Assembly: GCA_964035795.1 (NCBI GenBank)
Contig: OZ038326.1
Location: 771,803-835,802, forward strand
DNA: 64,000 bases
Direction of reading: 5' to 3'
Source of the DNA: Pterobdella sp. o SKG-2022
Lineage: Eukaryota > Annelida > Clitellata > Hirudinida > Piscicolidae
In this document: positions 27,446 through 58,700 of the stretch, one piece after another
Numbering within the stretch: position 1 is the first letter of the stretch
How the letters are laid out: the number at the start of each line of letters is the position of its first letter
Translations under genes and position numbers: made by a program
The notes under the pieces: model-generated
Database searches by the model: none
Told to the model about the DNA's origin: nothing
Seen by the model: only the letters and a program-made list of their open reading frames with translations

Positions 27446-28645
27446 GTTAAATTGTAATGTTTTTAGTCACAGTTTTCCACAGAAATTATTTTGTACCAAC
27501 CACATAAATCTTCAAAAAAATTATTTATTACTTCAAAACGTTGGTAATAAGAAAGGCGAAATGCCGAAAGAGTTTTTTCAAAACTACAGACAAAGCAAAT
27601 ACTTGTGTGTTTGCGTAGGCTTGTATGAGATTTAAAATATCATATAGTAGATTTGATGCCATGTTTGCACTCTTGAATCCCCAAAAACTTGGAGTTAATA
27701 TTGATTTCAAGAATAGTGATTGAAGAATTTATTTTAAACTTAAATTCTAAACCAAATAAACTCAAAACCTTACAATAAGCTCAGAACTAAACCAAACGGA
27801 ATAACAAATTTTTTTAATAGTAAAGCTTCTAAGCAGAAATGAGAGCTTTTAATTAATTTTCTATCTGAGACTATCTATTTGAAAAATTCTGCTTTGATAA
27901 AAAGGTAATTAAGATAGGAAATACTTTTTGAAGGTTTCTTCTGTTCAAAAAGTTTGTTAAATTGGGGCATTTCAGTCCATTATCTGCCCCTTGTTAACCG
28001 AACCCACGTAAGATCTCACCTAATTTATAATAACTGTAATTTAAACTCAAAAATTATTCTCATTTTTCCAAATTAAATTTTGATGTTTTTCAAAAAAACC
28101 TTTAAACAATTTTTTTAATTTTATAAGCGTTTTTTTATTTAACAAAATTTTTTATAATTGATTTGGTTTCGAAACACCTCTCCCTCCATCGACACTAGCC
28201 ACAGTAACTGATACGATTTTGTTCCTGTATAGGCATCCATTGAGGGTTTCATAATTACAACTGACATCCTTTGGTTGCAGGTATTGATGCCTCCGTAAGA
28301 GGAGGGGTTTAATTGCTTTATGAGGTGGTTATGAAGAGATGTGAAAGTTTTGAAAGAATATAACCTCTAATTGTTTTATTTAAAATTCAATAAATAAGTA
28401 ATATATTTTTAGTCAATTTAAAGCTTCAAAAAAAAAATTTAAATAATAACCTCTGTCAAAAATTTTGGAAATTTATGAAAAAAATTTTTTTAGAAAATAA
28501 AACTTAAATTTGATTCCTTTGAACTGAGGACTTAAGCCCATGCAATTTCAGATAGATTCAAAAGATTATTCAAAGAATCATTTCCAGTTTAAAGCTAGCA
28601 GTTATAATGAAATCATACAAAATGGTGAACATGTATCATCTGGCA
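27446..28645. other. Convergent intergenic region with one candidate exon
   Basis: The orphan gene and the Eph gene converge here. Mostly AT-rich. On the minus strand, about 28290-28165 is a GC-richer open stretch reading QPKDVSCNYETLNGCLYRNK and IVSVTVASVDGG before a GTGTTT donor. It looks like an exon but no neighbours were found. Confidence 0.35.
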
Positions 28646-28651
28646 TTTATT
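28646..28651 (-). promoter_or_regulatory. Poly(A) signal of the Eph-like gene
   Basis: Minus-strand AATAAA about 32 nt beyond the TAA stop at 28683-28685. Confidence 0.6.
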
Positions 28652-28682
28652 CATGAAGCCGATGATGGAAAAGTGATGAAGT

Positions 28683-47501
<18,819 letters not shown>

Positions 47502-48864
47502 CTGTTAGGGTTTTAAAATTTTTGTAATAATGTTTAATGATAGTTGATTCTTGATTGATTAATGATGACTTCGATGTGCAGCAAACTTATACAGATTTGT
47601 TCATGTATCAGTAGAAAAAATTAGTTTATGTTGAGAGAACATGTAGACATGTGGAAGGAAAGATTTCATGGATATGAACTAGACGCAATTTCATCGAATT
47701 CACTTTTATGAGAAGTTCACAACGCTTTTAGTGGAAGAATCTTCTTTGACCTTGTTAGCGAAAGTTACTAGAAGATAAAACATTCAATAAGCGCTAGACG
47801 AAACCATCGTTAATTTTTTTTTTTTTACGTAAATAACACATTTTATGCACCATAACTAAACCATAAATAGAACATAAATTGAAGATTATATAAGCAAAAC
47901 TTAATTTATGCTGGGTGGATGAATGCGAGGTAGGAATTCTGCATTGATCAAATCATCCCGACCTAATCCGCTTTTATTTGTTTTTTATTTTGAGCTTGTC
48001 CATTCGGTTTTGAGATATTTTTTAGGGTTTTTAAGGTTTGATAACGCAAAAAATATAGTGGAAATGAAGAGATTAAATTTTCGAATGAGAGAATTCCGCT
48101 TGATGGAATTGTGATTAGAAATAAGAAAGCTTCATTTGTAATAACACTGTAATTAATAAAAATCTGAACTTCATTCAGATATTACAACAATTTTTGGGAA
48201 ACATATAATATCTGGAATAAGAATAAGCCCCTCGGCATTTTGATGGGGCAACTAACAGGCATGGAACCCTCCTTCAATTTTTCAGGTGATTTATGGAAAA
48301 ACTTTTCCACTCAAATGAAGAAAACTGGAATTAAATGACCAACCTTTCAAAGTTTTTTTTGAATCACATTCCATTTCAATGTTTGAAAACAATAGCGCAA
48401 TTTTTTCTTCTCGATGTTTTTTAATTTTAAAATTCTATCTAATTGTTTATTTTTGGTATTTATTTTATTCTATGCAGGAATTTTTTTAATTTGAATCGTT
48501 TCTAAGCATAAATTCCGTTCCTTCATGTTTTCTCATATCTAATACAATATCACTTTTCAAAACAATATTCATTTCTGCTAGCATTTTTGTAGGTATTGAA
48601 ATATGTCTTAACATTGAGAACGCGTTTATTCAAGAAATCTTTAAAATCTCCAAAAAAAATTCAATAAAGCCAAAAAACTCTTATGCATATTGTAATCAGT
48701 TTATCAAAGTTTTCACTTTTAAAATATACACTCATCTTAATTTATTAAAAATTGCTCGTGACACAATGTGCGTTTAAAACCACAACCATATTGGCGGTGA
48801 GAAGTTAGTAATTGATGGAATGATGCCACAACGTGATGGGGTAGTACCACAATATGATGGGGTG

Positions 48865-49073
48865 GAAGGATACAAAAATTTGGTGAGATAAGATGGAGGG
48901 ATACAAAAATTTGGTGAGATGAGATGGGAGGATACCAAAATTTGGTGAGATAAGATGGAGGGATACAAAAATTTGGTGAGATGAGATGGGAGGATACCAA
49001 AATTTGGTGAGATAAGATGGAGGAACACCAAAATTTGGTGAGATGAGATGGGAGGATACCAAAATTTGGTGTG
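48865..49073. repeat. 31-bp minisatellite, about 7 copies, alternating variants
   Basis: The unit is approximately GGATACCAAAATTTGGTGAG plus ATGAGATGGGA. Two variants (GATGAGATGGGAGG and GATAAGATGGAGG) alternate, giving a 62-bp higher-order period. Degenerate related units extend on both sides. Open frames of 85-119 codons through it are by-products of the repeat. Confidence 0.9.
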
Positions 49074-51755
49074 ATGTTGGAATGCCACAATATGATGAGA
49101 AGGTTGTACCGTAACGATTTTAAAGCTCCCCATTTGGAAGCTTCACGTGGTTGTTTATGCCTTGCAAACGAAATTTCAAAATTTCAAAATTTAATTTAAG
49201 AAAACTATAAAGTATGATTTGTTATCGAAAAAGTACAATAGTCGACAATTTGAGTTTTCTTTGTTTTGTATTATATTTAATTAAAAATGTTCTAAAGTTC
49301 TAAAAGTCTGTGAATTATAATTTAACAATAACTTATAATTATTTCATTTCAAAAAAACTGATGGAAAATAAAATATAAACAAAATTATTTTTAAAATATT
49401 TTTTAAAAATTATATAAAAAATTAGAAAAATTCATTAATTTAATATTTTATCCATGAACATCTCCTCATAATATCTGCAGCAATTTTTCATTTAAAATAT
49501 CTCCCAAAAATACCAATATTTGGGTGAGAAACTGATGAATTCAAATGATGTTTTAGTTTTGGTGTTCTGCAACTTCACTGCTTCAATAGCACTCCCTCAA
49601 AAACAACTGAGCAACACCCAGTTGTCATGCCTTTGTTTTGCTTAGAATTTTTGCCGAAAGTTTTTCGAATTTTTCGTGTTTTTAAATATTAAATTGAGAT
49701 AATTATATCATAGAATTTCAAAAACATTTTGCGCAGTTTTTTTTGTTTAAAACGACACTTATTTCGTAAAAAAATAAGCAGTGGTGTTAATTTATACAGC
49801 GTCGATTAATATATATTGCATAGCTTGCTGACAGATATACCATTTTTCATTAGTTCTCAAAATGTTTTGAAAAAAAATTGAATTCTAAAAATTTCAAAGT
49901 TTTTTATTTCCCGTAATTTCTTCATGTACAAAATGATATAATTCAAAAAATATCTTTAATTTTTGAAATCATCCAAGCTTTCATTTAAATAGTTCTATTT
50001 TGGGAAGAGACTGGCATCGATTTGAACTGAGTTCCGAGGTGTTGTAACAATGAATAAGTTATGAGCTAATTATCCAAATCCTCTTTCAAATCTTAGAGCT
50101 ACTGTTTACGAAATATTTTATATATTTTTATTTCAAACTTAATTGATTTATTTCACTTTATTTTTTATTTGCAAGTGATTTAAATTTTTGATTCACCTAG
50201 AAAATTTTTCATTTTTCATTTTTTTTTTCAAAAAGATGTACAAACGGGTTTAATTTGCAACTTTCTTCTCTGTGATACATCATTTACTTTTGCGATTCCC
50301 CCTTCGTTCAACTTTCTCCTATCTTTAATAAATTAATCGAACTATTGTAGAAATGAACTAACTTATAGCAGAAATATCTTAATTAAAATTATGAGATAAC
50401 ACAAATTTTGATATGTTGACTGAAGACTGACGGATAGACCGCTTAGAACACATACAAAACATGTGGTGATCAACTTAAAAACCCCTCAAACTCCAACTAA
50501 GCCTTAACATACCAACACCTATCCAACAATCCTCTCGTGTCATTTGTCTTTAAACTACACCATATCAACTTTCAATGCAGAGTGTATAAAAACATATGGA
50601 AAATTAATAGGAAAGTAAACAATTGTATCATATAAAAATGTAAGCATAACATCAAATGAGAGCCGAGTGCCTACACACGCCATAGAACAACGCTGCACTC
50701 TGAGGCGCTATTCCTCAAACATCCCAATATAAAGTTTTAATTAAAAAACTGGAAAAAAAGATTAGAAAAATAGAAGCAACAATACAGATTCTAAAATTTT
50801 TCAGCAAAATAGTTTATTTCATACCATCGGTTTTGTTTAGTGGTGTTATAGGTTCTTTTTGCTCAAAAAAACAGTTCACATTACATCGAAAAAAATTAAA
50901 AGCACTAAAAAAACTCAGTTTTTATGGGGTTTTCACAATGGAGGATTTAGAAATCTTGAAAGCATCACCCGTTTGATACATCAAATCGAGGTTTTTTTGC
51001 ATTCGAGGGCTGGTGCATAGTTTATTGTGAGAATATCATTTGGAATGCTTTTTTAGCTTCCCTTATTCGTCATTTTATTTTATCAATGGTCATGGAAGAA
51101 GAAAATGAAAAAGAAGGTGAAGAGGGAGAAAAGAAGAAAAAGAAAAAAAATGAAAAAAAGGAAGATGAAGAAGGCGATGATGATGGTTAGGGTAATAGAA
51201 GGGCTTATTTTTTTGGTACGTTTCAATAAAAAGTATTGTTTAATTTAAAGGGTGAATCAAAGGGTGTTTGGAAGACAATCAAAAACTTTCAATCTCATCA
51301 GAGATTAAGTTGGAGATTGCAGTTTCAAAATTTTTTTCCTCAATAAAAAGTTTTGAAACTTCAACTTCTATGAATCACCTACCACAGATAACTGATGAGT
51401 TCTTGAAGTTTCAATACCCCAAATAAAACCTTAACACTACGAGTAATTAAATCTCAAATGTTTTCAAACCATCCAGTCTACATATTCCACTAGCTCTCAA
51501 CAAGTGCACTTATAAGTACAATCAAACAAGATATAACCCAACAAGTAAAGCCATTAATTTTTATCTCCTTTTAAGTGATTTGTCGATAAGAACAATCAAA
51601 TGAAATGTTACTTCATTTCTGCCGTAAAATCTCTACAAAACACATTAATATCAAGTCTTCTCTATTTTGGCTTATTGATTCGCCTGACAAATGCTGGTGA
51701 TTTATATAACCCGCTATATATATGGCCGCATTAGGGTTATAAATGCTTTATTGAT

Positions 51756-51836
51756 TTTCTCCGTAGCTTAAGTGGTAAATACTTGAACTTTAGTTTGCTT
51801 TATATCGGAAGATCCTCGGTTCAAGTTTAAAGTAGG
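51756..51836 (+). other. tRNA-like sequence, degenerate
   Basis: TAGCTTAAGTGG resembles a Pol III A box and GGTTCAAGTTT resembles the first half of a B box, about 50 nt apart. The acceptor and T stems do not pair properly, so this is at best a decayed tRNA or the head of a tRNA-derived SINE. Confidence 0.2.
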
Positions 51837-53073
51837 TCACTGTTGGCTTAGTTTTTATTTTCTCTTCAGTTCTAAAGATTCTCTAAAAAAAATTTGATCA
51901 AAAATTATATAATATATAATTTTTAGAAACGTGTATGTATTTTTTTAAATTCTTTAAGTTTAACTTCAAATTATCAAATATTATTCAAGATACATTTAAT
52001 GAGAGAACATAAGAAAATTTTTGATAAGCTTAAACTTATCTTAATTCTGAAACCAATCATGATAAGGTGATGATAAAAGTCAAGTTTTTAAAATTTTCAA
52101 TTTTACGCTTAATAATGATAAATCTGATAAGCAATGGCATAATTTGAGTTGGATTTCTAGCTCTTTGGTTCAATAAAACTTGGGTGACTTGCTTTCATAA
52201 GAGTATTTTTCATTCACAATGGAAATTCTACATTATGGTTGAATATATATAAAATAATTTAATGAATAGAAAAATGTAAGCAGAAAGATGAAAAATGAAA
52301 GAGACTAAATGTTTGATACAACAAAGGATGACATAAAGCGAAAAAATGAAGCTCCATACAAACTGATGAATGGAAACAAAAAGCATTATAATGTCGAGGC
52401 ATTCAACGGCAGACAATGAAGAATTTAATTGAAGCGAGATACATGGTTGATAGAAGAAACAAAATGAAACCAAAGAAATAAAATATCACCGAGAATTATT
52501 AGCAAAAATTCATCGCAAAATAAAACGGGACTTTTTCATTTAAACATCTCTCTTTGTTTTGTTTTGATAGCTATTCATCAAATAACCAGTGTTTAGTTGA
52601 AAATGAAGGGAATATAGAATGGAACCATATCAAGAACAAAAACTTAAAGCCACCGAGATGGTTTTGACGTTTTTTTTCCAAATATTTTTATAACATTATA
52701 CAAATATTATTATGGTTCTTTTGTTGTTATTATTATTCTTATTATTATCGATTTATTTTACAGAACTATCATTTATAATATTTTTTATTTTTTGGAACAT
52801 CACTTTTCCGTTAGTGTTTTCAAAAAATTATTGTCCTTTTATTCATGCTATTTTTAAATTTTTTTGAAAATTAATTTCTCTCTTGTATGGAGCATGTTTA
52901 TCACAAAAAGCATTTTCTTTTGTGAGTCTAATGCCCTGTTGTGTGTGTAAGTCAAAAATCCTCAACATTATAGCCACGCTATTAATGACATCTTGTTTTT
53001 TTCTTTCCTTTTTTTAATTTTTTTTGTTTAATATCTTATTCATAGCGGTGCTTTACGTTTCTTGGTGTGACTT

Positions 53074-53217
53074 TCATGACGATGTATGGAGACATCCGTC
53101 AATATTCTGAGCTTTGATCAATTCCTTGTAGTACTGTTTGGTCTTTAAGAAACCTCCACTATAAGACATATTATGGTATTCGAAAAGGCTTAAAGTTGGT
53201 GAAGCATTGATGAAGGG
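53074..53217 (-). CDS. Isolated candidate terminal exon, 47 codons plus stop
   Basis: Minus strand, after an acceptor-like aactcag, reading PFINASPTLSLFEYHNMSYS, then GGFLKTKQYYKELIKAQNID and GCLHTSS, ending TGA. Composition is clearly less AT-rich than its surroundings and other frames are blocked. A second minus-strand open piece (ALYDRSQTTFYPQDINLSG) lies just upstream at about 53283-53385 but does not join in phase. No family recognised; it may be a 3' exon or a pseudogene fragment. Confidence 0.3.
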   Translation of the reverse strand, partial: PFINASPTLSLFEYHNMSYSGGFLKTKQYYKELIKAQNIDGCLHTSS

Positions 53218-55530
53218 CTGAGTTTGAAGTTATATCAATCAACAAAACGGAGTATTGAAAGGTAGAAAGTGGGTTACAAAAAGTAAGGATGCCGATGTTT
53301 CAAGGAACAAGTTCCAGAGAGATTTATGTCTTGTGGATAGAATGTGGTTTGAGAGCGGTCATAGAGAGCGGTAAGTTATGGCAAAAAAAAATGATGATGT
53401 AGTGAGATGGGTACAAAGAAGAAAAGTTTGTTGAATCATTTCCAAGAATAAAAAGTTTTGTCATGAAAATCTGAATCAATATTTTCTAAACTCAAGTTTT
53501 TTTATCATTTAAGGGGTGTAGCGTTGAATGAACAAGATATTCCCATGCGTTGAAAAGTGGAACATGATTTAAAATTCATTTATTCAATAATAATTACTAT
53601 TCTAGCTCCCATAACTTCTTACTAATCCACCTTCGACACCAATTCAAAAACATGAGTTTAACTACAAAAACTTTGAAAGTTAAATAATAGTAACTTCAAT
53701 GCGTTTTTATTGAAAAAAAAATTAAATCATATAATTATTTCCACAAAAGAGTCTCTTTTTCACTTGGAACCCGGTATGAACTCGACATATTATACAGGAC
53801 TGCACAAGTCATTATGCAAAATTTAAGCATTGTTTCAAGCCCTGAATGTGCTAATTAGGTTGTGAGGGTAGTTTGTGTCTTTGTGTGTCTCTTTCTCTCT
53901 TTCTTTCTTCCTTTTTTCATTTAGTTTATTTCTCAATTGATACTTTCCAAATTTTTATTCCATTCATTTAACTTATCAAATAGTTCTATAAAGTGTAACA
54001 ATACAATTTATCAATGAGAAAAAACAAAAGCCAGCATTAAATAATATATTTTTAAATCATTTAATATAACAAAGAATATTTTTACTTTTTTGAAATTAGC
54101 TTTTATTACTTTTAAAAAGATTTCAATTATTTTTTTCAGTAAGATATAGGTGCGTTTTTGTTATTCTATCTTCTTATGTAGACTTATTTTTGTTTCATAT
54201 AATGTTCTCATAAGACTCTGTTGGTTTATATAATGTTTTTTGCGTTTTGTATCGCGTGATTGTGAGTTGAACGCCGTAACAAAATTGTATTATTTTTTAA
54301 TATTTTTTCTCCACCGCTCAGAATTCTTTTTTTTTTGCACTCAGACAATGTTTTTAAGACTAGAGTCTCGAGATCAATGGAGCACATTTGTTTTCAAATT
54401 ATGCAAGCATTCAGCACTCTATATATCATTCTGGTCATACCTTGAAGCAAAAGCATCCACTTAAAGAAGATTTATTTAAACTTTATAAAAAAACTACAAT
54501 GGCTTTGAGTTTAATACTTGAAGGCAAACAGCAGTTCACATAATATTTTGCATGCGCTGAAATTCTCAATAGATAGAGGTATTATTAAACAAATAAGCAG
54601 TCTTTTTTTATATTTTTGTAACTATTTTACAATTGTGTGAGACTGATGCCACATCGATCCACGTAAAAGTTGTTTGTGCAGTTTCTTTTTCGTTTTAAAT
54701 ATTCTATGTTGAATAAAAGTTAATTCGCACTAAATATCGAAAAAAAAATGCATTATTACGTGGAAATTCAAAGCCCACTATGCAGAGATCGAGTGATCTG
54801 AAATATGGCATAAATAATGAATATTGTCAAACGCTTGTCTTGAGAGAGAATCTTTGTTAATGTTTGAAATATTTCCATTCTTTTTATAACTTGAGAGAGG
54901 TTTATACACTTAAAGAATGAAGATCTAAAAAAGTGATCAGGATGGAATTCACTTTTTTCTCAAACATTTAAAAAGGCTGTTACAATTATAATCTTCCAGA
55001 TAAGATGGCGTAGTTTTTAATCGTGGTTTTAAAAAATGACTCAAAAATAGACCCTTAAATAATTCAATAAGGATTTTTGAACATAGTTTTCTAAGACGAA
55101 ATTATTCGAAGAAATGCCTCAAATTATTAATTTTTGTTATATCCATCTCCACTCTTTGACGTGAAATAAATTCAATATACTGGCTAACTTTCTAAATTTA
55201 CATACTCAAGATTGCGATCCATTTCTATTAAAATTGTATCTTGTGATTTTTTTTGAATAAAAGTTAATTTAAATTTTCCAACATCACTATATCTAAAGCC
55301 TTTGATTGAGTGCCTGCTAAGTAAATTGATTCAGCTTTTCAAATAAATATTTCTCCAAGAATAATTTTTAAATTGTTTTAAATTTCGAAATTTAAGTTTT
55401 TAACAATTACTTAAGAACATCATTCAGAAATATTTTTAAAATTCTCAAATATTTGAAAACATTCAAATTTATTCCTCTACTTAGCCTCAAACTAAGCTGA
55501 ATTCAAATCTTTCGACCAGCCTCATTAATT

Positions 55531-55743
55531 AAAAGCAAACAAAGGAGGGACTGGAAGATGGAATGGTACGTAATGATAGGGAAAGTGAAGGTGGAAGTGA
55601 TACCAGGCAGTCACGCATGACTTGCTGCATTGCACATGAGCCTTTGTTTCGAGGTGTTGTGCGAAAGTTGTGCAAAAGTAATGAGCTCTATAAATTTTCA
55701 ATGGTGATTATACACGAGAAGGAGTATAATTTGTTCGAATGAG
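55531..55743 (+). CDS. Isolated candidate exon or small open frame
   Basis: An open stretch of about 70 codons on the plus strand containing EGLEDGMVRNDRESEGGSDT, SRMTCCIAHEPLFRGVVRK and a TGA. The minus strand is also open over part of it (AHVQCSKSCVTAWYHFHLHF). It is a GC-richer island in AT-rich DNA. The strand and reality of a gene are undecided. Confidence 0.2.
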
Positions 55744-58700
55744 ATCTCTGAGGTGCTTTTGTGATGTTGAGCTACTGTTTGAGACTCGGGGGCTTTTGGC
55801 GTTTTAAAGCCATGACGGATTTTAATTTAGGAAAATAAAATCTTAAATTACTTTTTTCAACATTTTGTAATTAAAAAATTAAAAAAATTGATTTTTAAAC
55901 CTGAACATTTCATTAATTGAAGCTCTTCAAGTTGAAAGGATGACCACAAAACCTTATTTAACTATTAAATATTTGAAAACTCATAGAAAGTCTTTTTCAC
56001 TTTTAGACCCAGTGTTTATTTTTGTAGATACCCTTTTAGTCACTCCTATTTTTGTTGATTTTTTTTGTTTTTTGACGATTCATCATCGGTTTGTGAAAGA
56101 AACATGGCGACAGGCAGTGAAGTAGTGATGGCGGGTTTTGGTTAATTATAAATTTAAATTAAGCTAAAATTTGATGAAAAATTTCAACAAAAATTAGCTC
56201 TTTTTTTTTAATATTCAAAATTTATTTTTTAAATTAGCGAAAATATTGTTAAACATATTTACAACTTTTATTCAGAAAAGCTTAAACCTTCCAATAGCGT
56301 TTCCACTGCCAAGCTACTTTCAGCCATGAATAAATGTGAAGGCTTTTGATATAGCGCGTCACTTTTACTTTTTAATTCTGAAGATTTCATTTGTCATTGC
56401 TGTTCTACCGTTGCACTTTTGATTAACTTTCATCACATTTAAAAACAATTTTTATTTTTAAAATATATTTTCAATGGTTATACTTATTTGATTTTATTAA
56501 ACTTGAATGTTTTAAATTTAAATTTTTGAGTTCATTGGTCAATGGAATTTCACCACTTTTTATATTCTCTTTTTAAACATATAAGCTAATTGCTTACAAA
56601 ACTATTTTCAAAAAAGATTAATGTTCATGTCAATATGAAAAATTTTTAAAAAAATAAAAAACATTGGAAGTCAAATTGATTTTAACGTTTGAAACTCTCG
56701 AGAATATATTTTAATACTTTCAAAAAAAATTTTCTTCTTGTTTTAAAATTTTCTGTTTTTTTTTGCTTTTTTTCACTTTTCTCTTTCTTCACTTAATTCC
56801 TAAATTCACGTCCTTTTTGGATATCCTCCAATTAAGAATTTATTTCAGTTTCCAGGCTCTGCATTAATATTAATAGACTCTAAAAACAATCATTCGAGCT
56901 TCAAATCATAATTTTATACTTTTTTCGAGTTTTCGACTGAACACGGTGCAGCTCTTCACCTCAAAAATCAAAACAACTTTTAACAACATTTTAATATTTG
57001 AAAAAAATAAAACATTCTTGTTAGTTTTTGTCTTTTTGTTTTGAAGCTTTTCACTTTTAAGAACTTCTTAGACTTTCAAAATTTTTAATAGCAAAACTTT
57101 GCAAAAAATAAATCAATATTTTCTTTTTGCATCTTTAAAAATTTTAACGCAAAAAAAATTATTGCATTCAAGAGGTTCTGACATAAAACTCAACTTCTCC
57201 AATAAATCAAGCAAGAAAAAATTTTCTCATATGAACTATCTTCATCACTTTTGTATTGCATTTTGTATTAAATTTTTCATCTTGTATTTGTATTTCTCAT
57301 TTTCATGCGTTTATTTATACTTTAATTATCAAAATATAACTATATTTTTATTTACGGCCTCTTTCCGAGGCGCATTTTTCTTGTGCATTTGCGTGATCAG
57401 CTCAACTCTATAAAGCCACAATTTTCCATATTATCGTGTAACACACATTTTATGTCATTTTCGAACAATTATTGTTACAATTTAAATAAATCATTTTGTT
57501 TCACATTAAAAGATTTTTTCAAAATTACTCAAAACAAATGAAATTTTTGAGCTTATTTTAAAAAATTTCAGGAAATGCACACGACATCAAATCATACCTC
57601 AATTATACATGCGCATAAACTTAAAATTGCATAAGTCAAAATAAGGGAAGAACAATCGCGAAACACCAGTTATAGTGATTTAGGGAAACAAATAACTAAG
57701 CAAATTCATTTGATGGAAATATAGCACTTCTTAATACTGTTTATTGCTTTCTCTCTATTTTATTTAAGCATTTAATGAAACGTTTCAACTTCTAATGTAA
57801 GTTCACATTTAAACATACAATACCACTACGAATAATCTTTACGAAGTATAAAATTAAGTCGATTATTTGTATAAAGGATTGAAAATTGACTGTATGTAGA
57901 TTATTAATTATATTTAAAAGGCAGGATGATTTATGGGCCAGTTTTTTGTGTCCACCAAAGTCCTAATCTCTACAACAAACATTTTATTACCTAAATCTTT
58001 CTGTTCAAACTCTAAGCAAAAATTTGAGCAATAAATCAAGTATTTCCAAATTTTATAGATATAATTTTATCAGATTTTAAATTGAAGGAAATTTTTCAAT
58101 TATTTATTCAGGCATATAACCTCAATTATGCAACAACATGGAATGCTCAAATGAATTTCTTTGTGTTGATGCTAGATTATGCTGTTTTAAATTTGTATAT
58201 AGTTAAATTCTGTGTTTGAGTTATTGCTTTACCTTGTTTTCAATGCTCTTCTATCAATATTTATGATTATGATGAGCTTGAAAATGACCAAATAAGTGTG
58301 TATTTTAGACCTAATTACCCAAATTGTTAGCCAATCATTTGGGAGTTAACAATAATGACTTGAAAATATCACAAAAATCGTTATTAAATATCAATAAAAA
58401 TTCAAAATACACATTGTGTTGAGAAAGGCTTATATGAGTGAGCCTATAATCTTGGAAAAGTAATTAAGAAATGATGAGACGACGGATTAAAGGATGTTGA
58501 TGGATTAGAGACGAAGGTAGTTAAAAAATTATAAAAGGGCTGTTGAAAGTTTGATAATATCCTTTAAAAAGTCTCTTTTTAAACAGAAAATTATTCGATT
58601 TTAAATAGTGTTTATAAATTGAACGAAGAGTGTATAATATGCTTTTAATTATTTAAAAGAAAAAAAATTAATGGAAAATTATCCAGCTTAAATTCTTACA

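Noticed and set aside
48737..49133. Three overlapping minus-strand frames (repeats of SHLISPNF/SHQILVS type)
   Set aside because: Produced by the 31-bp minisatellite; all three frames are open and repetitive, with no family similarity.
51756..51836. Functional tRNA gene
   Set aside because: A- and B-box-like strings are present, but the acceptor and T-arm stems do not pair. Kept only as a degenerate tRNA-like sequence.
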